This document shows, one piece after another, positions 37,142 through 51,119 of a stretch of 64,000 nucleotides of DNA; position 1 is the stretch's first letter; every line of letters begins with the position of its first letter. Source of the DNA: Microbacterium esteraromaticum (GTDB lineage Bacteria; Actinomycetota; Actinomycetes; Actinomycetales; Microbacteriaceae); contig NZ_CP118100.1 of the NCBI RefSeq assembly GCF_028747645.1, positions 2,046,001 through 2,110,000 of the forward strand. The letters are read 5' to 3'. Made by a program: the position numbers and the translations under genes. Under the pieces are notes generated by a model. It was given only the letters and a program-made list of their open reading frames with translations. It ran no database searches and was not told where the DNA came from.

Positions 37142-37935
37142 CGTCCTCCTGCCAACTGTGCGATCTGCTCCGTCCATTGTGACGGATCGGTGCCGCGCCC
37201 GGGAGCGAGGTGCACCAGGTACTCGGCGTTGCCGTGCGTACCCAGAATCGGCGACGGCAGGATGCCGAGGGTTCCGAGCCCGGCGTCGTGCGCGCTCCAC
37301 AGCGTGCGCTCGACCGCGTCCACGCGAGCCGCGGCGCTGGTGACCAAGCCGCCCTTGACGGCCGTGCGCCCGACCTCGAACTGCGGCTTGATCAGCAGCA
37401 GGATATCGGCGTGCGCACCAGCGGTCTCGGCCACCGCGGGCAGCACCAGCGCGAGCGAGATGAACGACAGATCCCCCACGATCAGATCCGGGCGCGCGGG
37501 CTCGCCTGTGGCCTCGGCGAGGGTCTGCGCGGTCATATGGCGCACGTTGAAGCCCTCGACGAGCACGACGGACGGATCAGCCGCGAGAGCGGGCGCCAAT
37601 TGACCATGACCGACGTCGACCGCGAGCACGCGCCGCGCGCCGCGCTCGAGCAGCACCTGCGTGAAGCCACCGGTCGAGGCACCCATATCGAGTGCCAGGC
37701 GGCCCTGCACCGCCACGTCGAAGCCGTCCAATGCGGCGATGAGCTTGTGCGCCCCGCGGCTCACGTAGTGATCACCGCCGTCGACGGCGAGGTCCGCGTC
37801 GTCCGTCACCGCCGTCGAGGCCTTGATCGCGATCACGCCGTCGATGCGCACGAGCCCCTCGGCGATCAGCGAGGCCGCGTGCGTGCGCGAGCGCGCCAGA
37901 CCGCGCGCGGCGAGAGCAGCGTCGAGCCGGGGCAT
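37138..37935 (-). CDS. tlyA: TlyA-family rRNA (cytidine-2'-O)-methyltransferase
   Basis: 265 residues. N-terminal S4 domain (MPRLDAALAARGLARSRTHA), then an FtsJ-like methyltransferase with LDMGASTGGFTQVLLERGA (SAM site), VGDLSFISLALVLPA and LLIKPQFEVGR. In mycobacteria TlyA methylates 16S and 23S rRNA and affects capreomycin susceptibility. ATG 37935 overlaps the preceding small gene's stop as TGATG. Confidence 0.95.
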   Translation of the reverse strand: MPRLDAALAARGLARSRTHAASLIAEGLVRIDGVIAIKASTAVTDDADLAVDGGDHYVSRGAHKLIAALDGFDVAVQGRLALDMGASTGGFTQVLLERGARRVLAVDVGHGQLAPALAADPSVVLVEGFNVRHMTAQTLAEATGEPARPDLIVGDLSFISLALVLPAVAETAGAHADILLLIKPQFEVGRTAVKGGLVTSAAARVDAVERTLWSAHDAGLGTLGILPSPILGTHGNAEYLVHLAPGRGTDPSQWTEQIAQLAGGR

Positions 37936-38102
37936 CAGCGGACCGCGTCGCGGTCGTCGGTGCGCGGAGCGCTCTCGAGCCGTTTCATCAGCTCGTCGTG
38001 CACGGTTGCATACGCGGCGGCACGATCAGCCAGCGGCTGCCCCTCGATGAGGCGCAGGCGGCTCCAGAGCGCGTCGGTCGGCTCGTCACGCGGGTGCTCC
38101 AT
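37935..38102 (-). CDS. Small protein, 55 aa, upstream of tlyA
   Basis: 55 residues starting MEHPRDEPTDALWSRLRLIE, with a helical core ending HDELMKRLESAP. Its stop overlaps the tlyA ATG (TGATG), codon use is that of the block, and it fills an otherwise empty gap after the HAD gene. It is probably a real coupled microprotein of unknown role. Confidence 0.6.
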   Translation of the reverse strand: MEHPRDEPTDALWSRLRLIEGQPLADRAAAYATVHDELMKRLESAPRTDDRDAVR

Positions 38103-38168
38103 CCGTCCACTGTATCCCGTGCGCCGCGGCAGACGATGGCGACGCCCTGACCTGTGGACGGATGGCGC

Positions 38169-39206
38169 TCAGGGGCGATGGAACGGGTCGGCGTAGAGGC
38201 GCTCGGGCACGCGGAACGCGTAGATTGCGCGCCCGGTCGCCCAGATCGCGGCGGCACCGGCACGCAGCAGATCGATCTGCGCCTGCCCCTCGGCGAGGAT
38301 CTGCACGTCGGCATCCACGACGCGCACCGAGGCGCCGTTGACCGTGAAGACGCCGTCCTTCTCGGCAGTAGCCGGGTAGGGAACGTGCAGGTCGCGCAGG
38401 TCGGCGAGGATGTAGTCGGGCTGCGATCCCTGCGGCGCAGCCAGCACGTGCTTGGGACGGTCGATGCCCGTCAGCACGAGAGCCGAGTCGATGCCCGCGC
38501 GCACGGCACCGGCGATGTCGGTGTCGAGGCGGTCGCCGAGGAAGAGCGGCCGCTGTGCGCCGAATCGTGCGACGGCCTCTTCGAAGATCGGCTTCTCAGG
38601 CTTGCCCGCAACCGTCGACAGCCGTCCGATGGCGGTGTGCACGGCCGACACGAGCGTGCCGTTACCGGGCGCGACCCCCCGCTCGCGCGGAATCGTCCAG
38701 TCGGTGTTGGTCGAGATCCAGGGAATGCCGCCCTCATCCTCGGGCAGCTTCAGCGCGAAAGCGGCCTCGGCGAGGTCGGTCCAGGCCACCTCGGGTGCGA
38801 AGCCCTGCACGACGGCGGCCGGGGCATCCTCGGCACTGCGCGTCACCGTGTAACCGGCCTTCTGTGCCTCGACGACGAGCCCCTCGCCCCCGACGATCAA
38901 GATCGTGGCCGGGGCCGGCACGATCGTCGACAGCAGGCGCATCGCAGCCTGAGGGCTCGTGACGACCTCGTCGGGTGCGACTGTGAGGCCCAGATCCGTG
39001 AGGTGAGCCGCGACGTCGGCGTCCGTCCGCGAGGCGTTGTTCGTGATGTACCCGAGGCGCATCGACTCACCGGCGCGATTCAGGTTCTCGATCGCGTGCG
39101 GCAACGCGTGAGGTCCGGCATACACGACGCCATCGAGATCGGCGAGCAGAGCGTCGCGGTCGGTCAGCGGAGTGGATGCCGGCTTCGCGCGGCGGAACAG
39201 AGCCAT
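38169..39206 (-). CDS. HAD-IIA hydrolase (NagD/PGP-like)
   Basis: 345 residues. HAD motif I DLDGVVYAGPHALPHAIE with DxD, motif II GYITNNASR, and motif IV PLFLGDRLDTDIAGAVRAG. The cap type fits class IIA phosphatases acting on phosphoglycolate, nucleotides or sugar phosphates. Its ATG overlaps the stop of the repeat-rich protein gene, so it is coupled to it. Confidence 0.92.
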   Translation of the reverse strand: MALFRRAKPASTPLTDRDALLADLDGVVYAGPHALPHAIENLNRAGESMRLGYITNNASRTDADVAAHLTDLGLTVAPDEVVTSPQAAMRLLSTIVPAPATILIVGGEGLVVEAQKAGYTVTRSAEDAPAAVVQGFAPEVAWTDLAEAAFALKLPEDEGGIPWISTNTDWTIPRERGVAPGNGTLVSAVHTAIGRLSTVAGKPEKPIFEEAVARFGAQRPLFLGDRLDTDIAGAVRAGIDSALVLTGIDRPKHVLAAPQGSQPDYILADLRDLHVPYPATAEKDGVFTVNGASVRVVDADVQILAEGQAQIDLLRAGAAAIWATGRAIYAFRVPERLYADPFHRP

Positions 39207-41176
39207 CAGCGCTCGGGCTCCCCTTCGGTCTCGTCGGATGCTGCGTCGTCGGATACGGCGTCGTCGGATACGGCGTCGTCGGATACAGAGTCGTCGGATG
39301 CTACAGGCTCAGCGTTGTCATCGGAGCTTGCTGTGTCAGCAGCGTCTGCGGCGTCAACGGCGGCGTCAACGGCGTCTGCTGTGTCATCTGCGGTGCCGTC
39401 AACGGGCTCTTCGAAGTCATCGTCGAAGTCCTCGACGAGTCCGTCCTCGACGAAGATCTCGTCGAACTGGCCGTCAAGGCCGAGAGCGGACGTCGCCACC
39501 TCGGCACGCTGGTTCCAGAAAGCCGACTCGTCCGCGCGACCGAGGTCCTCGAGCACTGCGGCGTATGCCGAGAAGAGCGCGGGGCTCCATTCAAAGGCAC
39601 GGTCAGGGTTGAGTTCGGGGATCTCGAGTTCGCCAAGCGCGAGCTCGGTCTCGCCGCGGTCGAGGCGCGCACCGGACATCGCGATTGCCAGGGCGACGCG
39701 CACATCCGGGGTCAGCGCGGCCCGGTCGACGCCGCGTCCCTCTTCGAGGGCGCGGTCAGGACGGCCGACGCCGCGCTCACTGTCGACGATCAGGGCGATC
39801 TGGTCGTCCTTGCCCGAGATACGGCGGTAGGTGCGCAGCTCACGCAGGGCAAGAGCGAAGTCCTCTGTTGCGTACGCGGTAATGGCGAGCGTCTCACGCA
39901 CGACGGCGATACGGCCGGCGCGACGCGAAGCCGCCAGCGCGTGCTCGTGCGCGCGTGCCGGCTCATCGTCGATCAGACGGGCGACCATCGCCAGGTGCCG
40001 AGCGACCTGCTCGGCGTTCTCCTTGCTGAGGGTCTTCAGCTCGTTGCGCGCGGCCGGGTGCAGGTCCTTCGGAGTGATCTCCTCGGGCAGCGGCGGCTCG
40101 GGTACGCGTTCGCGCACCGGCGCGAACTCGTTCTGCGGCCGGTCCACTCCCCCGCGGGGACGGTCGCGGTAAGACTGCTTGGAGCCGCGGTCATCCCGCC
40201 CGTACTGGGAGCGGTCGCGGTCACGATCACCGTAGGGACGACGCTCACCCTGGGGACGATCGCCGTAGGGACGACGCTCACCCTGGGGACGATCGCCGTA
40301 GGGACGACGCTCACCCAGGGGACGGTCGCCGTAGGGACGACGCTCGCCCTGGGGGCGGTCACGATCGCCGCGGTACGGGCGGTCACCCTGAGGACGATCG
40401 CCATACGGACGGCGGTCACCCTGCGGACGGTCGCCGTAGGGACGACGCTCACCCTGCTGGCGGTCACGGTCGCCACGGTACGGACGGTCACCCTGAGGAC
40501 GATCCCGGTCCCCACGGTACGGACGGTCACCCTGAGGACGATCCCGGTCCCCACGGTACGGACGGTCACCCTGCGGACGATCCCGGTCCCCACGGTACGG
40601 ACGGTCACCCTGCGGACGATCCCGGTCCCCTCGGTACGGACGGTCGCCCTGCGGGCGGTCGCCGTAGGGACGACGCTCACCCTGCGGACGATCCCGTTCC
40701 CCTCGGTACGGACGGTCACCCTGCGGACGGTCACGATCGCCACGGTACGGACGGTCGCCCTGCGGGCGGTCGCCGTAGGGACGACGCTCACCCTGCGGAC
40801 GATCCCGTTCCCCTCGGTACGGACGGTCACCCTGCGGACGGTCACGATCGCCACGGTACGGGCGGTCGCCCTGCGGACGGTCGCCGTAGGGACGACGCTC
40901 ACCCTGCGGACGATCGCCATACGGACGACGCTCACCTTGGGGACGACCCCGGTCACCCTGCGAACGATCGCGATCGCCGCGGCTCTGGCGGTCTCCATAG
41001 GGGCGATCGCCCTGCGGGCGGTCCCCATATGGGCGACGCTCGTCATCGCGACGCGGGCGACGCGAGGAGGAGTCCGAGTACCGCGGCTTGCGATTGTCGC
41101 TGCTGCGGTCGGAGTCCGAACGTCGCTTGTGCGCGCCATCGCCTTCGTTACGGCGGTCCCGCTGCTCATCTGACAT
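39206..41176 (-). CDS. Arg/Gly/Pro-rich repeat protein with C-terminal TPR-like domain
   Basis: 656 residues. The N-terminal ~350 are a highly basic low-complexity repeat of the units GERRPYGDRPQ and GDRPYRGDRDRPQ, resembling RGG-type RNA-binding tails. A helical, TPR-like part (about 365-580; LHPAARNELKTLSKENAEQV) follows, then an acidic tail rich in Asp, Ala and Ser (about 590-656). Suggested role: RNA or ribosome-associated protein, an inference from composition and its place right after the rRNA operon. GGGAG precedes ATG 41176 by 6 nt. Confidence 0.8.
   Translation of the reverse strand: MSDEQRDRRNEGDGAHKRRSDSDRSSDNRKPRYSDSSSRRPRRDDERRPYGDRPQGDRPYGDRQSRGDRDRSQGDRGRPQGERRPYGDRPQGERRPYGDRPQGDRPYRGDRDRPQGDRPYRGERDRPQGERRPYGDRPQGDRPYRGDRDRPQGDRPYRGERDRPQGERRPYGDRPQGDRPYRGDRDRPQGDRPYRGDRDRPQGDRPYRGDRDRPQGDRPYRGDRDRPQGDRPYRGDRDRQQGERRPYGDRPQGDRRPYGDRPQGDRPYRGDRDRPQGERRPYGDRPLGERRPYGDRPQGERRPYGDRPQGERRPYGDRDRDRSQYGRDDRGSKQSYRDRPRGGVDRPQNEFAPVRERVPEPPLPEEITPKDLHPAARNELKTLSKENAEQVARHLAMVARLIDDEPARAHEHALAASRRAGRIAVVRETLAITAYATEDFALALRELRTYRRISGKDDQIALIVDSERGVGRPDRALEEGRGVDRAALTPDVRVALAIAMSGARLDRGETELALGELEIPELNPDRAFEWSPALFSAYAAVLEDLGRADESAFWNQRAEVATSALGLDGQFDEIFVEDGLVEDFDDDFEEPVDGTADDTADAVDAAVDAADAADTASSDDNAEPVASDDSVSDDAVSDDAVSDDAASDETEGEPER
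40205..41045. repeat. Intragenic 33-bp and 39-bp coding repeats
   Basis: Mixed tandem units of 33 bp (11 residues) and 39 bp (13 residues), with near-identical copies between about 40470 and 40640. Such near-identity indicates recent duplication; unit sizes keep the frame. Confidence 0.88.
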
Positions 41177-41204
41177 TCTGACTCCCTGTATGACTGTAAA
41201 ACGC

Positions 41205-41236
41205 AAAATGGCCACCCAGCTCTGGGTGGCCATTTT
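41205..41236 (-). terminator. rRNA operon terminator
   Basis: Perfect 14-bp stem (41205-41218 with 41223-41236, loop of 4), with U-rich bases on the downstream side in the minus direction (TTTT then GCGTTTTA). It lies 11 nt after the 5S gene and 28 nt before the start of the repeat protein gene. Confidence 0.92.
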
Positions 41237-41248
41237 ACTTAAGAGAAG

Positions 41249-41365
41249 TCCGGCGGTGTCCTACTCTCCCACAGGGTCCCCCCTGCAGTACCATCGGCGC
41301 TGTGAGGCTTAGCTTCCGGGTTCGGAATGTGACCGGGCGTTTCCCTCACGCTATGGCCGCCGTAA
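41249..41365 (-). rRNA. rrf: 5S ribosomal RNA
   Basis: About 117 nt with the standard opening GTTACGGCGGCCATAGC, the core CCCGGTCACATTCCGAACC and the end GAGAGTAGGACACCGCC. Ends are estimated to within 1-2 nt. Confidence 0.95.
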
Positions 41366-41470
41366 CACTATTGACATGTGTCGGCAACACACTCGTGGGT
41401 GTGTTGTTTGGTTCCGACCGTACGTCGAGAACCACAAAGTGGACGCGTTCATCTTTGGAAAGAATTGGTG

Positions 41471-46468
<4,998 letters not shown>

Positions 46469-46952
46469 AAAAACGATGCATACCCACCCACCGGGAAAAC
46501 GGCGAACAGGCAGCGAGTTCAATCATGACCAAAAAACGAACATCATTGCTGACATTCACATATAATTTGATCCAAAGGAATTCTCAACCAGCCAAAAAGA
46601 CTGGACGAGGATAATTTGGCATTTGACAAGTGCACGCTGTTGAGTTCTCAAGGATCGGACGCACCCACACACCAACCAACAAAGGCCAGACGCGCAAGGC
46701 AACTTCACAATCTAAGTTCGGGTCATCCGGGGCTGCTGTGCAGCCGGACCGGAACCCGGATCTCTACCCTACACCATCATGACTGGTGGTGGAAGATGAG
46801 ATGTTCGCTGCTTGGAGGGGAGCCAGGCCCTGAGGCCTTCCGCTCAACCGCTTGGGGCGAACAAGTAATAATTTACGTGGATCCGGGCATCCCGGCAAAT
46901 CACCCGCGCATCCCGGGCGTGTCGCGCTACGTGACGCCTCTAGGCTCGACGC
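46469..46952 (-). promoter_or_regulatory. rRNA operon leader and promoter region
   Basis: 484 bp without a gene. The part next to 16S is AT-richer than the rest of the window and holds the boxA-like element. The promoter itself should lie between about 46680 and 46900 on the minus strand (a TAGGGT hexamer near 46760-46770 is one -10 candidate), but I cannot fix it. The CoA-transferase promoter, on the plus strand, also lies here. Confidence 0.55.
46631..46653 (-). promoter_or_regulatory. boxA-like antitermination element in the rRNA leader
   Basis: On the minus strand CCTTGAGAACTCAACAGCG, the typical actinobacterial rrn leader element; a related copy lies in the 16S-23S spacer. Confidence 0.72.
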
Positions 46953-48221
46953 ATGTCGTCTCCCGCAACAGGCTTGCAGTCCGCCGTTCCCCTTCCTGCG
47001 CACCTGGCGGTAGGCGATTTGGCCGCGCGCAGCGTCGCCGCCGCAGGCGCGGCGCTCGCGGGCACGCCGAACTCATCGCCGGATCCGCAGCGGGTAGCCG
47101 CCGCATACCGGAGTGACCGCCATCTGCTGATCGACGGCGAGCAGCCGGACGTCTGGTCTCCGCTGTCGGGCTTCTGGCGCACCGCCGACGGGTGGGTGCG
47201 CACCCATGCCAACTATCCGCACCATGCTGTTGCTCTGTGCGCCGGTCTGAGTCTCGACACGCACGCGTCGTCCGATGACCTCCGCGCGTTGTTGGCAGCG
47301 ACCTCGACCCAGCATGCCGTCGCGGCCGTCCGTGCGCGCGGCGGGCTGTGCGTGCCAGTGCGCCGGGAGGACCCAGCCACCGACGCGGCCCTGCGGCAGC
47401 ATCCGATCGTCGCAATCGAGCGTCTCGGCAACGCGCCGAAACGCGCACTCCCCCGCTCGAACGCGTCACGCCCGCTCGACGGCGTGCGCGTGCTCGACCT
47501 CACCCGCGTGATCGCCGGCCCTGTCGCCACACGCACGCTGGCCTTCGCCGGAGCGGACGTGCTGCGGATCGACGCGCCGACGCGCCCCGAGTTCGCGTGG
47601 CAGCATCTCGACACCGGGCATGGAAAGCGCACGGCGCTTGTCGACATCGCATCCGAGTCGGACCTCGTCGAGTCGCTGCTCCACGACGCCGATGTCGTCG
47701 TGCTCGGCTATCGCCCCGAGGGTCTGCGGCGCCTCGGGCTATCACCGAAGCTGCTCGGCGAACGGCATCCGCACCTTCTCATCGCGCAGTTGACCGCCTG
47801 GCCCGGCGCAGACTCACCCCGCGGTTTCGACAGCCTCGTTCAGGCCGAGTCGGGCATCGCGTGGTGCGAATCGGCCGATGGCGAGACGCCCGGCGCGCTG
47901 CCCGCGCAGGCGCTCGACCACTCCGCCGGGTATCTGCTGGCCGCGGGGATCGCCGATGCCCTGCGGCGCCGGGCATCCGAAGATGGCACCTGGTTCGTCA
48001 GCACGTCGCTGCGGCGCGTGGCAGCCGAACTGCTCGGCATGCCCCGCCGACCGGAATCAGCGCACGACGAGTCAGCTCAGCCACCTACCAACCCCGAGAC
48101 CCAGTCCTTCACGGTGGGTGGGCATGACGTCACCACCGTTGTACCCGCCGTCACCTGGCCGGGCGCTCCGACGCGTTATGCGTCTCTGCGGGAATGGGGC
48201 GCCGACACCGCATCGTGGTGA
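46953..48221 (+). CDS. CoA-transferase family III protein with permuted domain order
   Basis: 422 residues. The canonical N-terminal CaiB/BaiF motif (GVRVLDLTRVIAGPVATRTL) appears only at about residue 173. The catalytic-Asp region (ALPAQALDHSAGYLLAAGI) lies at about 315-335. The first ~165 residues (FWRTADGWVRTHANYPHH) resemble the C-terminal portion of ordinary family III enzymes. So the two halves are in reverse order. Family members transfer CoA between carboxylates; the substrate is unknown. Its 3' end overlaps the convergent DUF4184 gene by 46 bp. Confidence 0.82.
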   Translation: MSSPATGLQSAVPLPAHLAVGDLAARSVAAAGAALAGTPNSSPDPQRVAAAYRSDRHLLIDGEQPDVWSPLSGFWRTADGWVRTHANYPHHAVALCAGLSLDTHASSDDLRALLAATSTQHAVAAVRARGGLCVPVRREDPATDAALRQHPIVAIERLGNAPKRALPRSNASRPLDGVRVLDLTRVIAGPVATRTLAFAGADVLRIDAPTRPEFAWQHLDTGHGKRTALVDIASESDLVESLLHDADVVVLGYRPEGLRRLGLSPKLLGERHPHLLIAQLTAWPGADSPRGFDSLVQAESGIAWCESADGETPGALPAQALDHSAGYLLAAGIADALRRRASEDGTWFVSTSLRRVAAELLGMPRRPESAHDESAQPPTNPETQSFTVGGHDVTTVVPAVTWPGAPTRYASLREWGADTASW

Positions 48222-49015
48222 GCGGTCGGAGCCGCTGTGCGTCGCGGCACGATGACGATCGCGACGCATAGCAGCACCGTCAACACACCCCACAGTCCGG
48301 AGGCCGCCGGCAGCGTCGCGTACGCCAGATGCCGCACAGTGAACTCGTCGGTCAGCGGTCCGTAGGCCGCGAGCCCCAGCATCCACGCCGACACGAGCAC
48401 GATCGGCAGCGCCGCCATCCACGCCCAGCGCAGCCACGTCGGCAGCAACGCCGGGCGCGGGGCGACCGGGCGTCGACGCAGCCAGATCAGCATCCAGATG
48501 CCGATGAGCGCCAATCCGAAGGCGCTTGAGCCGTACTGCAGCCACTTGTATCCGGGCAACAGTCCCCACGCCGCCTGCAGGGCGGGAATCGCCTCGACGC
48601 CCCAGCGACCCTCATGCGTGAACAGATCCCAGACGATGTGCGAGATCACACCGATCATCAAGGAGAGCACCAGCAGCAGCGGATAGCCGAACCGCGCACG
48701 CGCGCCGACGGCTTCGGCGACGGCACGCCGACCCGTCTGCCGCCACTGATCGGGCAGCCGTGCCGCGAGGGCATCCGGAGCCAGCGCCACCAGGCCCGGG
48801 CGCATCACCACCCGCCAAACCACGAACAGCACGAACGCGATCAGCGTCGTCCACACGACGTTCGCCACCGAATGGGTGAACCCGTACGGCACCCCGAAGC
48901 CGCGCAGGAACAACGGCAGATCGGGGGTCATCGCCCCGATCGCGATCGCCGCCGGCACCAGCGGTGTGCGCACGAAAGGCAACGCGACGACCGCGTGGCT
49001 CGGGGTGAACGGCAT
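48176..49015 (-). CDS. DUF4184-family membrane protein
   Basis: 279 residues, about seven helices. It opens with MPFTPSHAVVALPFVRTPLV and GAMTPDLPLF, and has ISHIVWDLFTHEGRWG, the His/Asp-rich membrane motifs of DUF4184 that recall metal-dependent membrane hydrolases. Function unknown. It lies 12 nt after tyrS on the same strand. Its 3' end overlaps the CoA-transferase gene on the other strand. Confidence 0.86.
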   Translation of the reverse strand: MPFTPSHAVVALPFVRTPLVPAAIAIGAMTPDLPLFLRGFGVPYGFTHSVANVVWTTLIAFVLFVVWRVVMRPGLVALAPDALAARLPDQWRQTGRRAVAEAVGARARFGYPLLLVLSLMIGVISHIVWDLFTHEGRWGVEAIPALQAAWGLLPGYKWLQYGSSAFGLALIGIWMLIWLRRRPVAPRPALLPTWLRWAWMAALPIVLVSAWMLGLAAYGPLTDEFTVRHLAYATLPAASGLWGVLTVLLCVAIVIVPRRTAAPTAHHDAVSAPHSRRDA

Positions 49016-49027
49016 GGCGTCGCGGAA

Positions 49028-50329
49028 TCAGCCGATGAACACGCCGGCGAGGGTCTTCTTGCCGCGGCGCAGCACCGAGACGCCGCCCGGAAGAGTCCCC
49101 TGCACGAGCGCCGAGTCGTCGGCGACGCGCTCACCGTCCAGCGTGACGCCGCCCTGCGAGATCGCGCGCCGCGCCTCGGATGCGCTGGAGACCAGGCCCG
49201 TGGCGACGAGCGCGTCGACCACCGGCGTGCCCGCCGGCACCGTCGCGTTGGGCAGCTCATCGAGTGCCGTGCGCAGCGTGGTCGCGTCGAGTGCGCCCAG
49301 GTCGCCCTGACCGAACAGCGCGTCGGATGCTGCGATGACCGCCGCGGTCGCCTCGGCGCCATGCACCGTCGTGACCACTTCGAGCGCCAGGCGCTTCTGC
49401 GCGGCACGGCGGAACGGCTCACTCTCGACCAGCGCCGCGTACTCGGCGATCTCGGCGCTGCTGAGGAAGGTGAACACCTTCAGACGCTCGACGACATCAG
49501 CATCCGCAGTGCTCAACCAGAACTGGTAGAACGCGTACGGGCTCGTCATCTCGGCGTCGATCCAGATGGCGTTGCCCTCGCTCTTGCCGAACTTGGTGCC
49601 GTCGCTGTTGGTGATCAGCGGCGTGCCGATCGCGTGGACCGAGACTCCCTCGATGCGGTGGATCAGGTCGGTACCGCTGGTGAGGTTGCCCCACTGGTCG
49701 GATCCGCCGGTCTGCAGGACGCAGTCGTACTGGCGGTACAGTTCGAGGAAGTCGATCCCCTGCAGGATCTGGTAGCTGAACTCGGTGTAGCTGATGCCGG
49801 CATCCGAGTTCAGGCGCGCGGCGACAGCATCCTTCTTCAGCATCGTGCCAACGCGGTAGTGCTTGCCGATCTCGCGCAAGAAGTCGATGGCGCTCAGGGG
49901 CGCCGTCCAGTCGAGGTTGTTGACCATCCGGGCGGCGTTGTCGCCTTCGAAGCTGAGGTAGCGCGATACCTGCGCGCGCAGGCGGTCCACCCACTCGGCG
50001 ACCGTCTCGCGGGTGTTCAGCGTGCGCTCGGCCGTCGGTCGCGGATCGCCGATCAGACCGGTGGAACCGCCGACGAGTCCGAGCGGCTTGTGGCCGGCCA
50101 GCTGGATGCGGCGCAGCGTCAGCAGCTGCACGAGGTGGCCGAGGTGCAGGCTGGGAGCAGTCGGGTCGAAGCCGCAGTAATACGTGATCGGGTCTCCGCC
50201 GAGCAGGGCGCGCAGCGCCTCTTGATCAGTGGACACGTGGACGAGCCCACGCCAGACCAGCTCGTCCCACACGTTCTCGAACGCGGGGTCGAGCGCCACG
50301 GGCGCTGTCGTCAGAGCGGTTTCAGACAC
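49028..50329 (-). CDS. tyrS: Tyrosyl-tRNA synthetase
   Basis: 433 residues. Class I HIGH motif as PSLHLGHLVQL and KMSKS as GTKFGKSEGNAIW, with YCGFDPT, then a C-terminal S4 domain (about 365-433). Charges tRNA-Tyr. GTG 50329 starts just before conserved sequence; the upstream ATG 50353 is possible but adds eight unconserved residues. Confidence 0.95.
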   Translation of the reverse strand: MSETALTTAPVALDPAFENVWDELVWRGLVHVSTDQEALRALLGGDPITYYCGFDPTAPSLHLGHLVQLLTLRRIQLAGHKPLGLVGGSTGLIGDPRPTAERTLNTRETVAEWVDRLRAQVSRYLSFEGDNAARMVNNLDWTAPLSAIDFLREIGKHYRVGTMLKKDAVAARLNSDAGISYTEFSYQILQGIDFLELYRQYDCVLQTGGSDQWGNLTSGTDLIHRIEGVSVHAIGTPLITNSDGTKFGKSEGNAIWIDAEMTSPYAFYQFWLSTADADVVERLKVFTFLSSAEIAEYAALVESEPFRRAAQKRLALEVVTTVHGAEATAAVIAASDALFGQGDLGALDATTLRTALDELPNATVPAGTPVVDALVATGLVSSASEARRAISQGGVTLDGERVADDSALVQGTLPGGVSVLRRGKKTLAGVFIG

Positions 50330-50369
50330 GACACTCAGGCTATCAGCGCGCACGCGTCGCGCCGGTTCA

Positions 50370-51119
50370 TCAGACGCGGATGCCCCACCACAACAGGAAG
50401 GCCGCTCCCAGGGCGACCACCCAGCTGACCAGGCTGCCCACCAGGAAGTACTCCGCCCGCGCCCCGGTCTCGCCGTCCTTCGAGATCTCGGGAAAACGCA
50501 CGATGCCCTTCGCCGCGAGCATCGCCGCCAGCAGCGCGTAGGCGCCCGCCAGCGTCAGCACGACGACCAGGAAGCGCTCCAGCGGACCGATCAGCCGGCC
50601 ACCCTGAAAGCCGGTGGCGGCCTGCGGCGGCTGACGCAGCTGTCCACCTCGGAACAGCCCACCCTGCTCGGCGGGTCTCCACGTGCCCTCCCGGTCCAGC
50701 GCGGCGCGCACGATCAGGTTCGCCGATTCCCCGACGAAAAGCACGACGCCGACAGCCAGCACGGCGACATCGAAGGCGATCTCACCCTCGGGCGCCGGCA
50801 GGTGCCATACCTCCCCGATCAGGCCCGGCGCATCTCGCGCGGGCATCAGCGCCGTGGTCGCGGATACGATCGCGGCCAGCACCACGGCGGGCCAGAAGGA
50901 TGCCCTCCCTGTGGCTTCCAGCGGCATCGTCCATATCCAGGCGCCGCCGAGCACGACGGCGATCACGGCCGGCACAAGGGCGTCGCTGCAGATGCCCACG
51001 GTGATGACGAGTGCGATCAGCACGCACAGCACAAGCAGGCGCGGCGCACGGCGCGGCACGAATCGCCGCAGAAGATCGGCGGCGCCGATGGCCGCGAGGG
51101 TGAGGCCGGCGAGAATCAC
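50370..51119 (-). CDS. Membrane protein paired with a SatD-like regulator
   Basis: 249 residues with about six helices and no recognised catalytic motif. A cytoplasmic loop (about 160-185) is Gly/Gln-rich (GGLFRGGQLRQPPQAATGF). ATG 51119 overlaps the satD-like stop as ATGA, so both are translated together. In other bacteria SatD genes are likewise followed by a membrane-protein gene; the joint function is unknown. Confidence 0.75.
   Translation of the reverse strand: MILAGLTLAAIGAADLLRRFVPRRAPRLLVLCVLIALVITVGICSDALVPAVIAVVLGGAWIWTMPLEATGRASFWPAVVLAAIVSATTALMPARDAPGLIGEVWHLPAPEGEIAFDVAVLAVGVVLFVGESANLIVRAALDREGTWRPAEQGGLFRGGQLRQPPQAATGFQGGRLIGPLERFLVVVLTLAGAYALLAAMLAAKGIVRFPEISKDGETGARAEYFLVGSLVSWVVALGAAFLLWWGIRV

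Noticed and set aside
40205..41045. Tandem 33/39-bp repeats as a CRISPR array
   Set aside because: No unique spacers; the repeats keep an open frame. The Cas2-like gene at 8707 has no array or other cas gene near it.
39176..41173. Plus-strand frame with Val-Arg-Thr-type repeats
   Set aside because: It mirrors the coding repeats of the minus-strand Arg/Gly-rich protein; the periodicity comes from those repeats.
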